From positions 424,030 through 488,029 of the forward strand of contig NZ_KQ033919.1 in the NCBI RefSeq assembly GCF_000969825.1: a stretch of 64,000 bases of DNA, in the 5' to 3' direction. The DNA is from Parabacteroides gordonii MS-1 = DSM 23371. Its GTDB lineage: Bacteria > Bacteroidota > Bacteroidia > Bacteroidales > Tannerellaceae. Each line of letters starts with the position of its first letter. Position 1 is the first letter of the stretch. Under the pieces are notes generated by a model. It worked only from the letters and a program-made list of their open reading frames with translations. It made no database searches and was not told the origin of the DNA. A program made the position numbers and the translations under genes. Below are positions 1-8,193 of this stretch, one piece after another.

Positions 1-2205
1 GATATAACAGATCATCTTCGGAAAGAAGGAACGAACATCCTGGCCGTCCTCGTCTATCCCCCCACTTATCCGGGAGATCCGAATGGCGGACAAGGCGGCG
101 ACGGACTCATCGCCCGCAACAACACCATGCAATATACCCCCGGTTGGGACTGGGTACAACCGATCAGGGATCGTAATACCGGTATCTGGGATGAAGTATC
201 GATCACTACCACCGGTGCTGTTACCGTCCGGTCACCTTATGTTGTAACGAAGGTTCCGGGTGTCCGTTCACCGGAGAAAAAAACACAGGAAGATGCCTTT
301 GTAAAGACTTCGGTAGAGGTTGAGAATATAACAGAAACGCCGCGTAAAGGCGTATTGATTTGTGAAACGAATGGAATGCGTCTGACCGAGCAACTTACCT
401 TGTCTCCCTATGAAAAGAAAGAAGTACAATTCACCCCGTTGAAAATAAAAAATCCACGCCTGTGGTGGCCGAACGGAATAGGAGAGCAACCCCTTTACGA
501 CATGCATATCTATTTCGAGTCGGATAACCGGATCAGCGATAGCGAACATTTAAAATACGGTATCCGTGAAATCACAAGCGATAAATGCCCCGACAATGGC
601 GGCCGTCGTTTCTTCGTCAACGGACAGAAGATCTATATGACAGGGGGAAATTATATCTCCTCCGACTGGCTTCTCCGTCTTTCCCCCGAACGCTACCGCG
701 ATGAAGTCCGTTTCCATGCCGAAATGAACCTGCGCATGATCCGTGTCTGGGGTGGTGCCCTGCTCGAACGTCCCGAATTCTATGCCGCCTGTGATGAGTT
801 TGGAATATTGGTATTCCAGGATCTCTGGGGAAGCGGCGATTGCAACGGTGCCTGGGAAGACCCGATGAAAACCGACTCACGCCAGCGTCGCTGGGAATAC
901 CCCGATAATCACGATCTCTTTATCGCCTCGGTAGAAGACCAGGTAAAAATGATACGTAACCACCCGAGCCTTTGCCTGTGGTGTGGAGCCAACGAATGGC
1001 CTTTGGCAAAGAACATCGACAAACAGTTGAAAGAAAAAGTATTCCCCCAACTCGATCCCGAACGCCTTTTCGTCAGCTATTCGACCGACTCCCTCTTTAC
1101 CCGCAACCTCTTGGGTGATAATGGCGACGGCCCTTACGGTATCCAGGAGCCGGAATGGTTCTTTACGTTCCGTTCACATCCGTTCAATCCCGAAGCCGGC
1201 TCGGTCGGTTCGCCCGAAGTAGAGAGCATGCGGGAGATGATGACGGAAAGAGATCTGGCAGGCTTTCCTCGGAAAGGTTTTACCCGTAATGCCACCTGGC
1301 GTTATCATCGTGACCTGGGTTATCAGGATCATTTGGAACGTTACGGTGAAGTGAAGGACATCGAAACCTATTGCAAATACGCCCAGGTTGTGAACTATGA
1401 CCAATACCGCAGTTTCATGGAAGGCTGGGGGTCTCACCTGTGGGACTGGTACACCGGCATACTGATCTGGAAAACCCAGAATCCGTGGACTTCCCTTCGT
1501 GGCCAGATGTACGACTGGTTCCTCGACGTCAACGCTTCCCTTTATGGTACACGTAAAGGATGCGAACCCCTGCATCCCTTCTATAATCCCGTCACCCGGC
1601 AGGTAGAGTTGTTGAATACCACCTTGTCCGATTACCCGGATTTGATTGTAAATGCCCGTATCTACAACACCGGCGGTAAACTTTGTTGGGAAAAGGAAAT
1701 AAATCCGAAGGCAAAAGCCAATACGGTAGAGCCCTTGTTTGATGTTTCTGTCCCGGAAGAGATACAAGGTGTTTATTTTCTCCGCCTGTCTATGCAAACG
1801 GCCGAGCCCACTCTGCCTTCCAATGCAGACGCTGTATTACCGGAAACACCGAATATCTATTGGCTGACTACGCTCCCGAAAGATTATTCCGGCTTGACCC
1901 GTTTGCCTGAAGCAAAGCCTGAAGTAAAAGTCTCCCTGCAACGCGAAGGAACAACCTATTCCGGTGTCATATCGCTCCATTCGGAAACAAATATCTCTTT
2001 TTTCAACCGCATCAAAGTGTTGGATAAAGAAACCGGAAAGCGCATCCTTCCCGTTCATTATTCGGATAATTATGTCACGCTTATGCCGGGTGACTATTCT
2101 ACTTTTAAGATCAGCTTCACCACCTCTTTACCCGAAGACCGGATACAGGTAGTGGTTGATAGTTGGACGTCAGAGCGGATTGTGACTACGGTAAGTTACT
2201 TCTAA
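1..2205 (+). CDS. Glycoside hydrolase family 2, endo-beta-mannosidase-like (5' end outside window)
   Basis: The reading frame is open from base 1, so the N-terminal sugar-binding domain is cut by the window edge; the first internal ATG (127) is not the true start. The protein resembles the GH2 subfamily of plant mannosylglycoprotein endo-beta-mannosidase and exo-beta-glucosaminidase: GWDWVQPIRDRNTGIW, then WWPNGIGEQPLYD of the immunoglobulin-like domain, then a TIM barrel. LWCGANEWP carries the probable acid/base Glu (codon 994-996), FNPEAGS the probable nucleophile Glu (1192-1194), and LIWKTQNPWTSLRGQ is typical of the subfamily. It probably acts on beta-linked mannose or glucosamine in glycans in the periplasm or at the cell surface. 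Family assignment is firm; the exact substrate is not. It ends just before a separate small-lipoprotein unit. Confidence 0.88.
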   Translation, partial: DITDHLRKEGTNILAVLVYPPTYPGDPNGGQGGDGLIARNNTMQYTPGWDWVQPIRDRNTGIWDEVSITTTGAVTVRSPYVVTKVPGVRSPEKKTQEDAFVKTSVEVENITETPRKGVLICETNGMRLTEQLTLSPYEKKEVQFTPLKIKNPRLWWPNGIGEQPLYDMHIYFESDNRISDSEHLKYGIREITSDKCPDNGGRRFFVNGQKIYMTGGNYISSDWLLRLSPERYRDEVRFHAEMNLRMIRVWGGALLERPEFYAACDEFGILVFQDLWGSGDCNGAWEDPMKTDSRQRRWEYPDNHDLFIASVEDQVKMIRNHPSLCLWCGANEWPLAKNIDKQLKEKVFPQLDPERLFVSYSTDSLFTRNLLGDNGDGPYGIQEPEWFFTFRSHPFNPEAGSVGSPEVESMREMMTERDLAGFPRKGFTRNATWRYHRDLGYQDHLERYGEVKDIETYCKYAQVVNYDQYRSFMEGWGSHLWDWYTGILIWKTQNPWTSLRGQMYDWFLDVNASLYGTRKGCEPLHPFYNPVTRQVELLNTTLSDYPDLIVNARIYNTGGKLCWEKEINPKAKANTVEPLFDVSVPEEIQGVYFLRLSMQTAEPTLPSNADAVLPETPNIYWLTTLPKDYSGLTRLPEAKPEVKVSLQREGTTYSGVISLHSETNISFFNRIKVLDKETGKRILPVHYSDNYVTLMPGDYSTFKISFTTSLPEDRIQVVVDSWTSERIVTTVSYF

Positions 2206-2251
2206 ACGGCAGTTTCGCTCTGCCGGACAAGGCAGATCCTCTTTTTTTGTT

Positions 2252-2259
2252 TACTTTTG
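2252..2259 (+). promoter_or_regulatory. -7 box of the 2287 gene
   Basis: TACTTTTG matches the Bacteroidetes -7 consensus TAnnTTTG and lies 28 bases before the ATG at 2287. No clear -33 TTTG is seen at the usual 19-21 base spacing. Confidence 0.5.
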
Positions 2260-2286
2260 TTGCAATTAATCTAAAAAGGAAAAGAT

Positions 2287-2625
2287 ATGAAAAGGTTTTT
2301 AATGGTAATGGTCGCTGTGATAACGCTCTTCACATTCAGCAGTTGCAGCGAGACGAAAGAATCGTATGTGAAGGACTTCACAAAGTTTATCGAGAAGGTG
2401 AAGAAAGAAGCTGACAACTATAAGGCTGCCGACTGGGAGAAGGTAGAAAAGACATTCACTGAATTTGCCGTTACCAAATACGACAAATACAGCCCCGAAC
2501 TGACTACCGACGAGATGTTCGAACTCACCAAGCTGAAAGCGGAGTATATCACCATCCAGGCAAAGCACGGCATCAACAATGCCATCAAAGAGGGGCAAAA
2601 GGCACTCGATAGTTTAGTGAAATAA
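2287..2625 (+). CDS. Small DUF6565-like lipoprotein
   Basis: 112 residues. A basic N-terminus and hydrophobic stretch end in a lipobox (TFSSC), so this is probably a lipoprotein anchored in the envelope. The mature part is a charged, helical, lysine-rich domain without recognisable catalytic residues, and it resembles the small Bacteroidales lipoproteins grouped as DUF6565. An A-rich ribosome site (AAAAAGGAAAAG) precedes the ATG, and a -7 box lies at 2252. Function unknown. It is the first of a run of small envelope genes but has its own promoter. Confidence 0.75.
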   Translation: MKRFLMVMVAVITLFTFSSCSETKESYVKDFTKFIEKVKKEADNYKAADWEKVEKTFTEFAVTKYDKYSPELTTDEMFELTKLKAEYITIQAKHGINNAIKEGQKALDSLVK

Positions 2626-2657
2626 CGGATAAAGATAATTCCAATCCAAAAAAAGAA

Positions 2658-2665
2658 TATCTTTG
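2658..2665 (+). promoter_or_regulatory. -7 box of the 2699 gene
   Basis: TATCTTTG, an exact match to the Bacteroidetes -7 box, 33 bases before the ATG at 2699. The -33 element is not obvious. Confidence 0.55.
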
Positions 2666-2698
2666 CATAAGTATGTAACCAATTAAACTGAAAAAGTT

Positions 2699-3025
2699 AT
2701 GAGCGAGAAAGACGATTTGATTTACGACGAAGACGAATCTGTAAAATTTATTCAGAACTATCTTCCGCAGGAGTTGAAAGGAAAATTCAGTAACGACGAT
2801 ATCAATTATATTGTAGACCTGATCTACGATTTCTACGAATCACGCGGTTATCTGAACGATGATGCCGACGATAACACCGATATCGAAATCGACGAAGACG
2901 AATTGATCGAATATGTAATCAAAAACGCACAGAAGGATGGCGTAGGCAAATTCGATGCCGAAGCGATCAGCTTTATCGTGCAGGGCGAACTTGAATATTG
3001 CGATTCTATCAACATGTTCGATTGA
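2699..3025 (+). CDS. Conserved acidic hypothetical protein
   Basis: 108 residues, strongly acidic (Asp/Glu-rich, notably a DDADDNTD stretch near residue 60), with no signal peptide and no membrane segment, so probably cytoplasmic. It looks like a compact helical protein of the kind widely found in Bacteroidales; I recognise no catalytic motif and assign no function. It has its own -7 box at 2658 and is followed after 45 bases by the OmpA-type lipoprotein, with which it may be co-transcribed. Confidence 0.75.
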   Translation: MSEKDDLIYDEDESVKFIQNYLPQELKGKFSNDDINYIVDLIYDFYESRGYLNDDADDNTDIEIDEDELIEYVIKNAQKDGVGKFDAEAISFIVQGELEYCDSINMFD

Positions 3026-3070
3026 TAAACTGTTATATTCATATAAGGTTTATAAAAGAGTAAAAAAATC

Positions 3071-3751
3071 ATGAAGAGTTTTAAGTTATTATCAATACTG
3101 CTATGTATGGCAGTAGTATTTACAAGTTGCGGGACATGGACAAATACAGGTAAGGGAACAGCCATCGGTGTAGGTGGCGGCGCTGCTGCCGGAGCCGGGA
3201 TCGGTGCATTGGCCGGTAATACGGCCTTAGGTGCTGTTATCGGTGCTGCCGTAGGTGGTACGGCCGGAGCCCTGATCGGTAAGAAGATGGACAAACAGAA
3301 GAAGGAACTCGAAGCGACTTTGCCACCCGAAACCACTGTGGAGACAATCAACAATGGCGAGGCTTTGAAGGTGACTTTCGACTCTGGTATTCTATTTGCA
3401 ACCAACTCGAGTACATTGAGCGATGCTTCACGCAGCGCACTGCGTAAACTGGCTGTCAGCCTGAATGAGAACCCGGATACCGACATCAAGATCGTTGGTT
3501 ATACCGACAACACCGGTAAGGTAGATTATAATCAGACATTATCTGAAAAACGTGCCAAAAGCGTTTACGATTATCTGATGGTCGACCAGGGTGTAAGCGG
3601 CCGCCGTATGGAGTATGAAGGTAAAGGCGTTCACGACCCTGTTGCCAGCAACGACACTCCGGAAGGACGTTCACTGAACCGCCGTGTGGAAATCCTGATC
3701 CTTGCCAACGAAAAGATGGTACAGGATGCACAGCAAGGTACCTTGAAGTAA
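3071..3751 (+). CDS. OmpA-family lipoprotein with glycine-zipper domain
   Basis: 226 residues. A signal sequence ends at a lipobox (FTSC). Residues about 30-75 are a glycine-zipper segment rich in GxxxG (GGGAAAGAGIGALAG and AAVGGTAGALIG), which probably packs in the outer membrane. Residues about 105-215 are an OmpA C-terminal peptidoglycan-binding domain: the signature includes FATNSSTL, VGYTDNTGK, LSEKRAKSVYDYL and SLNRRVEI, with the Asp and Arg that bind diaminopimelate. It probably tethers the outer membrane to the cell wall. A clear intrinsic terminator follows at 3775. Confidence 0.92.
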   Translation: MKSFKLLSILLCMAVVFTSCGTWTNTGKGTAIGVGGGAAAGAGIGALAGNTALGAVIGAAVGGTAGALIGKKMDKQKKELEATLPPETTVETINNGEALKVTFDSGILFATNSSTLSDASRSALRKLAVSLNENPDTDIKIVGYTDNTGKVDYNQTLSEKRAKSVYDYLMVDQGVSGRRMEYEGKGVHDPVASNDTPEGRSLNRRVEILILANEKMVQDAQQGTLK

Positions 3752-3774
3752 ACTAGCAAATACGCTAAATAGTG

Positions 3775-3832
3775 ACGCAGGCTCACGCAGAGATATCCTA
3801 AATGGATGATCTGCAGGAGCCTGCGTTTTTTT
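3775..3832 (+). terminator. Intrinsic terminator after the OmpA-type gene
   Basis: Stem ACGCAGGCTC (3775-3784) pairs exactly with GAGCCTGCGT (3817-3826) and is followed by a run of T. The region from here to 4002 has no gene; it is AT-rich and presumably holds the promoter of the next unit, for which I see no consensus box. Confidence 0.8.
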
Positions 3833-4002
3833 GTGCGGTCTCGTTTAACTATCGTTTAGAAGCGTTTTGAAGTCTTACTACAAGTTAATTAACACAGCCA
3901 AAATAACATCAAAGAGAACCTTTTTTAATTTTTTGTTGTTTCATGGATAACTTATATATAAGCACAAATAATAGTATAAACTGTTTTAAACGTTAAAATG
4001 AG

Positions 4003-4674
4003 ATGAAAAAGATTATTCCTTTTTTCTTGTTGATCCTTTTACTGGCATCCTGTCAGAAAGATCCGGATATGTCTAAACTGGACAATGATTTTGTGGTGTA
4101 CACGGATCACGATAGCAAGGCGGACTTTAAGTCCTTCACTACATTCTATGTACCCGATAGCGTGCTGTTAATCGGCAGTAGCGAAAAAACTCAGTACTGG
4201 ACAGCCACCGAAGCCGACGATATCATCACAACATTGATCGGTAATATGGAAAGCCGTGGTTACACCCGTACGATGGATAAAGAAAGCGCCGACCTGGGTT
4301 TGCAGGTATCTTTTGTAGAAAATGTAAATTATTTTACAAACTGGTATAATGATTATAACAACAACTACTGGTGGTGGGGTTACCCAGGTTATTGGACACC
4401 GAATTACTGGAGACCGGGATGGGGCCCAAGCTGGGGTTATGACTGGCACGATTGGTATTATCCGTATGCAACTGTCTACAGCTATAGTGTAGGTTCACTG
4501 CTTGCTGAAATGGTAGACCTGAAATCGCCGACTCCAAAAGCAGATACTAAACTGCCGGTTATCTGGACGGCTTATATGTCCGGCTTATTGTCAGGTTCTG
4601 ACAAGGTAGATACTCAGTTATGCATCCGTGCCCTCGATCAGGCATTTGTTCAGTCTTCTTATATCAGGAAATAA
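4003..4674 (+). CDS. DUF4136 domain lipoprotein
   Basis: 223 residues. The signal peptide ends at LLASC, so the mature protein is a lipoprotein. The body fits DUF4136: an N-terminal DFKSFTTFYVPDS strand region, then SADLGLQVSFV, ending with LVDLKS-like and IRALDQAF elements. Residues about 112-155 form an unusual patch very rich in Trp, Tyr, Asn and Pro (for example NNYWWWGYPGYW). The family is common in the Bacteroidetes envelope and its function is not established. It is followed 30 bases later by a beta-barrel protein gene, probably in the same transcript. Confidence 0.85.
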   Translation: MKKIIPFFLLILLLASCQKDPDMSKLDNDFVVYTDHDSKADFKSFTTFYVPDSVLLIGSSEKTQYWTATEADDIITTLIGNMESRGYTRTMDKESADLGLQVSFVENVNYFTNWYNDYNNNYWWWGYPGYWTPNYWRPGWGPSWGYDWHDWYYPYATVYSYSVGSLLAEMVDLKSPTPKADTKLPVIWTAYMSGLLSGSDKVDTQLCIRALDQAFVQSSYIRK

Positions 4675-4704
4675 TTAAACGCGAATCAGTAAAATTTGAG
4701 TCTT

Positions 4705-5334
4705 ATGAAAAAGATAAATAAATCAATAAAATTAGTCGCTTTACTTATCGCCTGTTTAGCGATGCCTTCTCTGGCTGGCGCCCAGGTTGTAAACAATATG
4801 TATTTCAATATCGACTGGGATATTAACACTCCGTTCGGCAATGATTTTGCAGATAAGACAAGCGGCTGGGGTGCTCATGGTGAAGCCGGTTATTATGTAG
4901 TTCCTAACTTTGCAGTAGGTGCCTTTATTTCTTATCACACGAATAATAAATATATCGATCGCCAGACTCTTTCTGTAGGTGAAACATCAGCTATCACATC
5001 CGATCAGCAGCACTCTTTGTTCCAGTTGCCTTTCGGTGCGGCTTTCCGCTATAGCTTTACCCGCGAAGGTCTGTTCGAACCTTATGTATCAGCTAAATTA
5101 GGTACCGAGTACAGCGAAATGTCAACTTATATGAATGTAATGAAAGTATACGACCGTCAGTGGGGATTTTATGTAGCTCCCGAAGTCGGTATGAATATTT
5201 TCTTTACTCCGGAAAAGAAATTCGGTTTGCACGTAGCCGCTTACTATAATTATGCAACAAATAAAAGTAAAGTCCTGACTTATTCTATGGATGGAATAAA
5301 TAACTGGGGCGTACGCTTTGGTGTTGCATTCTAA
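4705..5334 (+). CDS. Outer-membrane beta-barrel protein
   Basis: 209 residues from the ATG at 4705; a TTG three codons upstream (4696) is a less likely start. A signal peptide ends near LAGA-QVV. The mature part alternates aromatic and polar residues in short strands with turns, typical of an 8-stranded OmpX/OmpW-like barrel, and ends in Phe (FGVAF) as expected for recognition by the BAM machinery. The cargo or role is unknown. It probably forms an operon with the DUF4136 lipoprotein upstream and is followed by a terminator at 5381. Confidence 0.83.
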   Translation: MKKINKSIKLVALLIACLAMPSLAGAQVVNNMYFNIDWDINTPFGNDFADKTSGWGAHGEAGYYVVPNFAVGAFISYHTNNKYIDRQTLSVGETSAITSDQQHSLFQLPFGAAFRYSFTREGLFEPYVSAKLGTEYSEMSTYMNVMKVYDRQWGFYVAPEVGMNIFFTPEKKFGLHVAAYYNYATNKSKVLTYSMDGINNWGVRFGVAF

Positions 5335-5380
5335 ACCAGAAGTTTGTTCTTTTAAGTGTTTTATGTAGTTTATTAAAGAA

Positions 5381-5420
5381 AACGGGAAGACTGCAGCGGC
5401 AGCTTCCCGTTCTTTTTTTT
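5381..5420 (+). terminator. Intrinsic terminator after the beta-barrel gene
   Basis: AACGGGAAG (5381-5389) pairs with CTTCCCGTT (5403-5411), followed by a T run to 5420. It ends the 4003-5334 transcript just before the converging minus-strand ORF. Confidence 0.85.
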
Positions 5421-5779
5421 CATAGATGATCCCAAACGGCTCCCGGCCTGTCCAGATTTTCCGATACATGACGTAGTTGTTCCCGTCGGTCGGCAATACG
5501 GACAAGATGGGATAAGCGTTTTTCTTTATTTCCGGAAGGAGTTTTTAATAACCGGGTAACCTCTTTTTGTATATCCCTGAGGATACGGTTTTCGGAGTAG
5601 AGGAATAACAAACGGGTCAGATAGATATCCCGTACATTGGACGCTCCCGGGTAAAGTAACCCGAATGCCGCTTCTTCCTCCTGGAATATCCGGTCATATT
5701 CCGTATGCAGTTCGCCGGCTATCCTTTTTAATGCCGGTGACAGGTTAGACTCCAAATGTCCTTCTGCCTTCGCCCTCAA
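5420..5779 (-). pseudogene. Probable N-terminally truncated gene remnant
   Basis: A 119-codon open frame without any internal Met; the only possible start is a TTG, and a stop lies two codons further upstream. The peptide is helical and charged (EYDRIFQEEEAAFG, DIYLTRLLFLYSENRIL, LVRIADRREQL) and looks like the C-terminal part of a larger protein. I do not recognise the family. The stretch upstream (5786-5979) has only short broken frames on either strand, which fits decay. It could still be expressed from the TTG, but I rate a remnant as more likely. Confidence 0.4.
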
Positions 5780-5785
5780 AATCAG

Positions 5786-5979
5786 TTACAGCAAATACAT
5801 CAGCGAAGTCAACGGCGACAACCGCGAAGCGTATCGGCGAATGCTGGTTTCGATTTGCCGGTCGATCGGAAAATTAATTCATTCTGTATACAAATAGCTA
5901 TGACAAGCGTCATGAACATAAACATAAAAGTCCATGATAACCTCATGAACCTGATCGCTAATCATTACGTCCATATCGC
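5786..5979. other. Gene-free stretch with short broken frames
   Basis: No intact gene. On the minus strand a 31-codon frame starts seven bases after the stop of the small 5980-6162 gene (ATG at about 5966) and stops early; a second short frame follows in phase after the stop. On the plus strand a short frame with SEVNGDNREAYRRML is also open. These look like relics of a gene that once followed the small minus-strand gene. Confidence 0.35.
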
Positions 5980-6162
5980 TTATTTTTGGAAATCTCTATG
6001 AATCCGTTCTAAGATAAGTCTTTTGGATTCTTCTAAAGGCATCCCGTGTTTTAGGGCTTCAGCTCTTGACATATAAGGATAAGATGTTTGGTATGTAGCT
6101 TCCGGTTCTTTTACCGAAGAAGCGTCATTCTCTGCAATGGGATATTCATTCAATTTTTTCAT
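5980..6162 (-). CDS. Small hypothetical protein (60 aa)
   Basis: A 60-residue polar protein with no signal peptide or membrane segment. The C-terminal part (MSRAEALKHGMPLEESKRLI) looks like a short helical hairpin as seen in small antitoxin-like or regulatory proteins, but I do not assign a function. A consensus -7 box (TATCTTTG on the minus strand, 6191-6198) sits 29 bases upstream of the ATG, which supports a real, expressed gene. What follows it (5786-5979) appears broken, so a partner gene may have been lost. Confidence 0.6.
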   Translation of the reverse strand: MKKLNEYPIAENDASSVKEPEATYQTSYPYMSRAEALKHGMPLEESKRLILERIHRDFQK

Positions 6163-6190
6163 AAGACAATATTTTTACTTGGTTATTATG

Positions 6191-6198
6191 CAAAGATA
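6191..6198 (-). promoter_or_regulatory. -7 box of the 60-aa gene
   Basis: CAAAGATA on the plus strand, that is TATCTTTG on the minus strand, 29 bases upstream of the start at 6162. No clear -33 element. Confidence 0.5.
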
Positions 6199-6251
6199 AG
6201 ATAATTCTATTAATCCGTAATCATTTTTCAATCATTAATTTTCAATCAATC

Positions 6252-6566
6252 ATGAATGTTCTTGAAACGATTCTTGCCTTCCTCACCAGTCTTGCCCGGA
6301 TCATCTTTCCCCGCAAGCGAAAGCCGGCAGCCGGCGACTGCCCTTGTCCCCATCCCTATCCTCGTCCTCTTCCTGATGGCGATCACCCTGCTGTCTCTCC
6401 TGATGGAACAAACGGAAGTGACCCTGACAGCGATCGGAGCGATACTCTCGCTCTCCGGCAAGGTGACTGGGGACTCCGTTCCGATATCCAACCTATAGAC
6501 ATAGCCGGTTATTGCCTGATGGCTGCCGGGGGCATCGGGTGTTTGTATAAACTGTTTATCATATGA
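6252..6566 (+). CDS. Small hypothetical protein with C-terminal membrane segment; overlapping second frame
   Basis: 104 residues: an N-terminal amphipathic helix (LETILAFLTSLARIIF) followed by a basic patch, a Pro/Asp-rich linker (PHPYPRPLPDGDHP), and a C-terminal hydrophobic segment (IAGYCLMAAGGIGCLYKLF). Codon use looks like that of its neighbours. The start ATG is part of ATGAATG, and the second ATG (6256) opens another 80-codon frame with its own strongly hydrophobic stretch (PILVLFLMAITLLSLLM). Either one frame is real, or a frameshift has split one gene, or both are used. No promoter box was found. Family not recognised. Confidence 0.4.
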   Translation: MNVLETILAFLTSLARIIFPRKRKPAAGDCPCPHPYPRPLPDGDHPAVSPDGTNGSDPDSDRSDTLALRQGDWGLRSDIQPIDIAGYCLMAAGGIGCLYKLFII

Positions 6567-6627
6567 GTTGGGTAGATAATTACCCTCTATGTTTCATCAT
6601 CCTAGAAAACTTATGGAAGCATGGACT

Positions 6628-7302
6628 CTATAATATTTGGAACTTCAGCCCGAACGACAGGCTCAGGTAGTCTTTCGGTTTGAGGTATTTGTTTCCGAAT
6701 TTGCTGAGGAGATATAAGTCGCAGGTACTGAGTTCGTAAAAGAGGGTGACGGATTTATGCCATCGCCCAGGATTGTTGAATTTGAAGGTGACGCGTTCGC
6801 CCAGGAAGATGTGGGTACGTATCCGTGTCGGGAAGAAGTAATATCCGTCGGGGTATTTGCCGGGGCTATGTACCCAGTAATCCCGGTCGAGCAGGGTGCT
6901 GATATACAAACCTGTTGTCAGTGGTTCGAAATCGATGCTTTTATGTAAAGGAACCCGCCAGGGGATATAATTCTGCTTCAGTGTAAAGGTTGCCATTGCA
7001 TGGCGTCTTTTGGCACTTTCCGCACTCAGATTACGGGTCGATTTGGGTACGAACCCGAATAACAGGTCTGTCTCCCAGTGATGGCGGTAATAATCCCATC
7101 CCAATCCGAAAGAGAACATACCTATGGAGCCTGCAAATTGTATTTTGCTGTATCGTGGGATCAGATTCTCCCAGAACGAGGTATATCTTTCCATATGCCT
7201 TTCATACAAGGTAGGAACAGGAATGCTATCTTGCGCATTGATGCAAAATGAGAAGGACAAGAATAGAAACAGTAGGAGATATTTAGTATTTAATGATTTC
7301 AT
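6628..7302 (-). CDS. Hypothetical exported outer-membrane protein
   Basis: 224 residues from the ATG that gives MKSLNTK (7302); an in-frame ATG four codons earlier (7314) is possible. A signal peptide ends at INA-QDS. The mature part has alternating aromatic strands (FAGSIGMFSFGLGWDYYR, YYFFPTRIRTHIFLGE) and ends LSFGLKFQIL, suggesting a small beta-barrel or membrane-associated beta protein. I do not recognise the family and infer only an envelope location. The start overlaps the 3' end of the metallophosphoesterase gene (stop at 7283), so the two are probably translated from one mRNA. Confidence 0.72.
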   Translation of the reverse strand: MKSLNTKYLLLFLFLSFSFCINAQDSIPVPTLYERHMERYTSFWENLIPRYSKIQFAGSIGMFSFGLGWDYYRHHWETDLLFGFVPKSTRNLSAESAKRRHAMATFTLKQNYIPWRVPLHKSIDFEPLTTGLYISTLLDRDYWVHSPGKYPDGYYFFPTRIRTHIFLGERVTFKFNNPGRWHKSVTLFYELSTCDLYLLSKFGNKYLKPKDYLSLSFGLKFQIL

Positions 7303-8107
7303 ATGAATAGCCATCCGGTGTTATAGTGTAGATAAGATAAGTTCGTTTCCCGATATTGTCACAGCCATAATAGATAATCCCGTCATTGAACAGGTCGCGT
7401 GCTTTAAAACTATGTTCATGCGCATGTAAGCAGAAAAGGGGAGAGGGAAACTCCCTGATCTTTTCCTGGAATATATCCGATACATTGTTGTTAAACTGGT
7501 CGCTTCCCGGTGGAACGTGCATGACGAAGACAGTACGTTTATCCTCTTCCGTCGTCTCTTTGAGCTGTTCCTTGATAAAGGTAAAGTTGGGTACCGGTGT
7601 AGAGTAGTCGTATTCAAGCGCATTCGTATTCAGGCAGATGAAACGGATATTTCCTCCATTTGAAGGGGAACCTCCTGCACGGAAGGAGAAATTCTCGTCA
7701 CCATATAAATCCTCATATACCAGGTCGCCTTTACCGATAATGTCATGGTTGCCGATCAGGGCTATGTAAGGTACATTCAGTTTGGACAGGATAGAATGTT
7801 GGAGAAGGTATTCCTTTTTGATACCGAAATCAGTCAGGTCTCCGCCGTGAATAACGAAATCGATGGAGTCCTGCCGGTTGACGTGTTTCACGAAGTCGTC
7901 AGTTTCATCGTACCAGCGTTGTGTATCTCCGATAAAGACGAAACGGATCGTATCTTTATTCATGCAGGCATTTTCTATCCTGGCAATATTTGTTGCATTG
8001 ATGTCTTTGTCTTCTTTATCTGATATTCTTCCGTCATACGGGTGATAATCGATCAGATCACACGAGGTAAGTGTGATAAGCAGCAGTAAAGCGTATTTTT
8101 TTATCAT
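7283..8107 (-). CDS. Metallophosphoesterase lipoprotein
   Basis: 274 residues. Signal peptide with lipobox LTSC (Cys16), so a periplasm-facing or surface lipoprotein. The calcineurin-like phosphoesterase motifs are all present: GDTQ (about 60), GGDLTD (about 90), GNHD (about 119), MHVPPG, and HAHEH (about 229), which supply the two-metal site. It should hydrolyse a phosphomonoester or phosphodiester; the substrate is unknown. It has its own -7 box (8132-8139) and overlaps the start of the exported protein at 7302. It lies directly downstream of the inositol-lipid operon but behind a hairpin, so a functional link is only a possibility. Confidence 0.9.
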   Translation of the reverse strand: MIKKYALLLLITLTSCDLIDYHPYDGRISDKEDKDINATNIARIENACMNKDTIRFVFIGDTQRWYDETDDFVKHVNRQDSIDFVIHGGDLTDFGIKKEYLLQHSILSKLNVPYIALIGNHDIIGKGDLVYEDLYGDENFSFRAGGSPSNGGNIRFICLNTNALEYDYSTPVPNFTFIKEQLKETTEEDKRTVFVMHVPPGSDQFNNNVSDIFQEKIREFPSPLFCLHAHEHSFKARDLFNDGIIYYGCDNIGKRTYLIYTITPDGYSYEIIKY

Positions 8108-8114
8108 AATAAAG

Positions 8115-8143
8115 CCCTATCTTTTTTCTTACAAAGATAGGGC
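8115..8143 (-). promoter_or_regulatory. Promoter -7 box inside an 11-bp inverted repeat
   Basis: GCCCTATCTTT (8115-8125) and AAAGATAGGGC (8133-8143) form a perfect 11-bp inverted repeat. The second arm carries the minus-strand -7 box TATCTTTG (8132-8139) for the gene starting at 8107. The same hairpin could act as a weak terminator for the operon ending at 8194. A very similar arrangement is found at 24724-24756. Confidence 0.6.
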
Positions 8144-8193
8144 GACTTTTATTTTTGGAAAGGTCTCTATTGAACTTTTGATGGTCGAAATAC

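Noticed and set aside
5756-6001. 81-codon plus-strand ORF
   Set aside because: Low-complexity Gln/Arg-rich translation across a stretch with broken frames on both strands; no start context or promoter.
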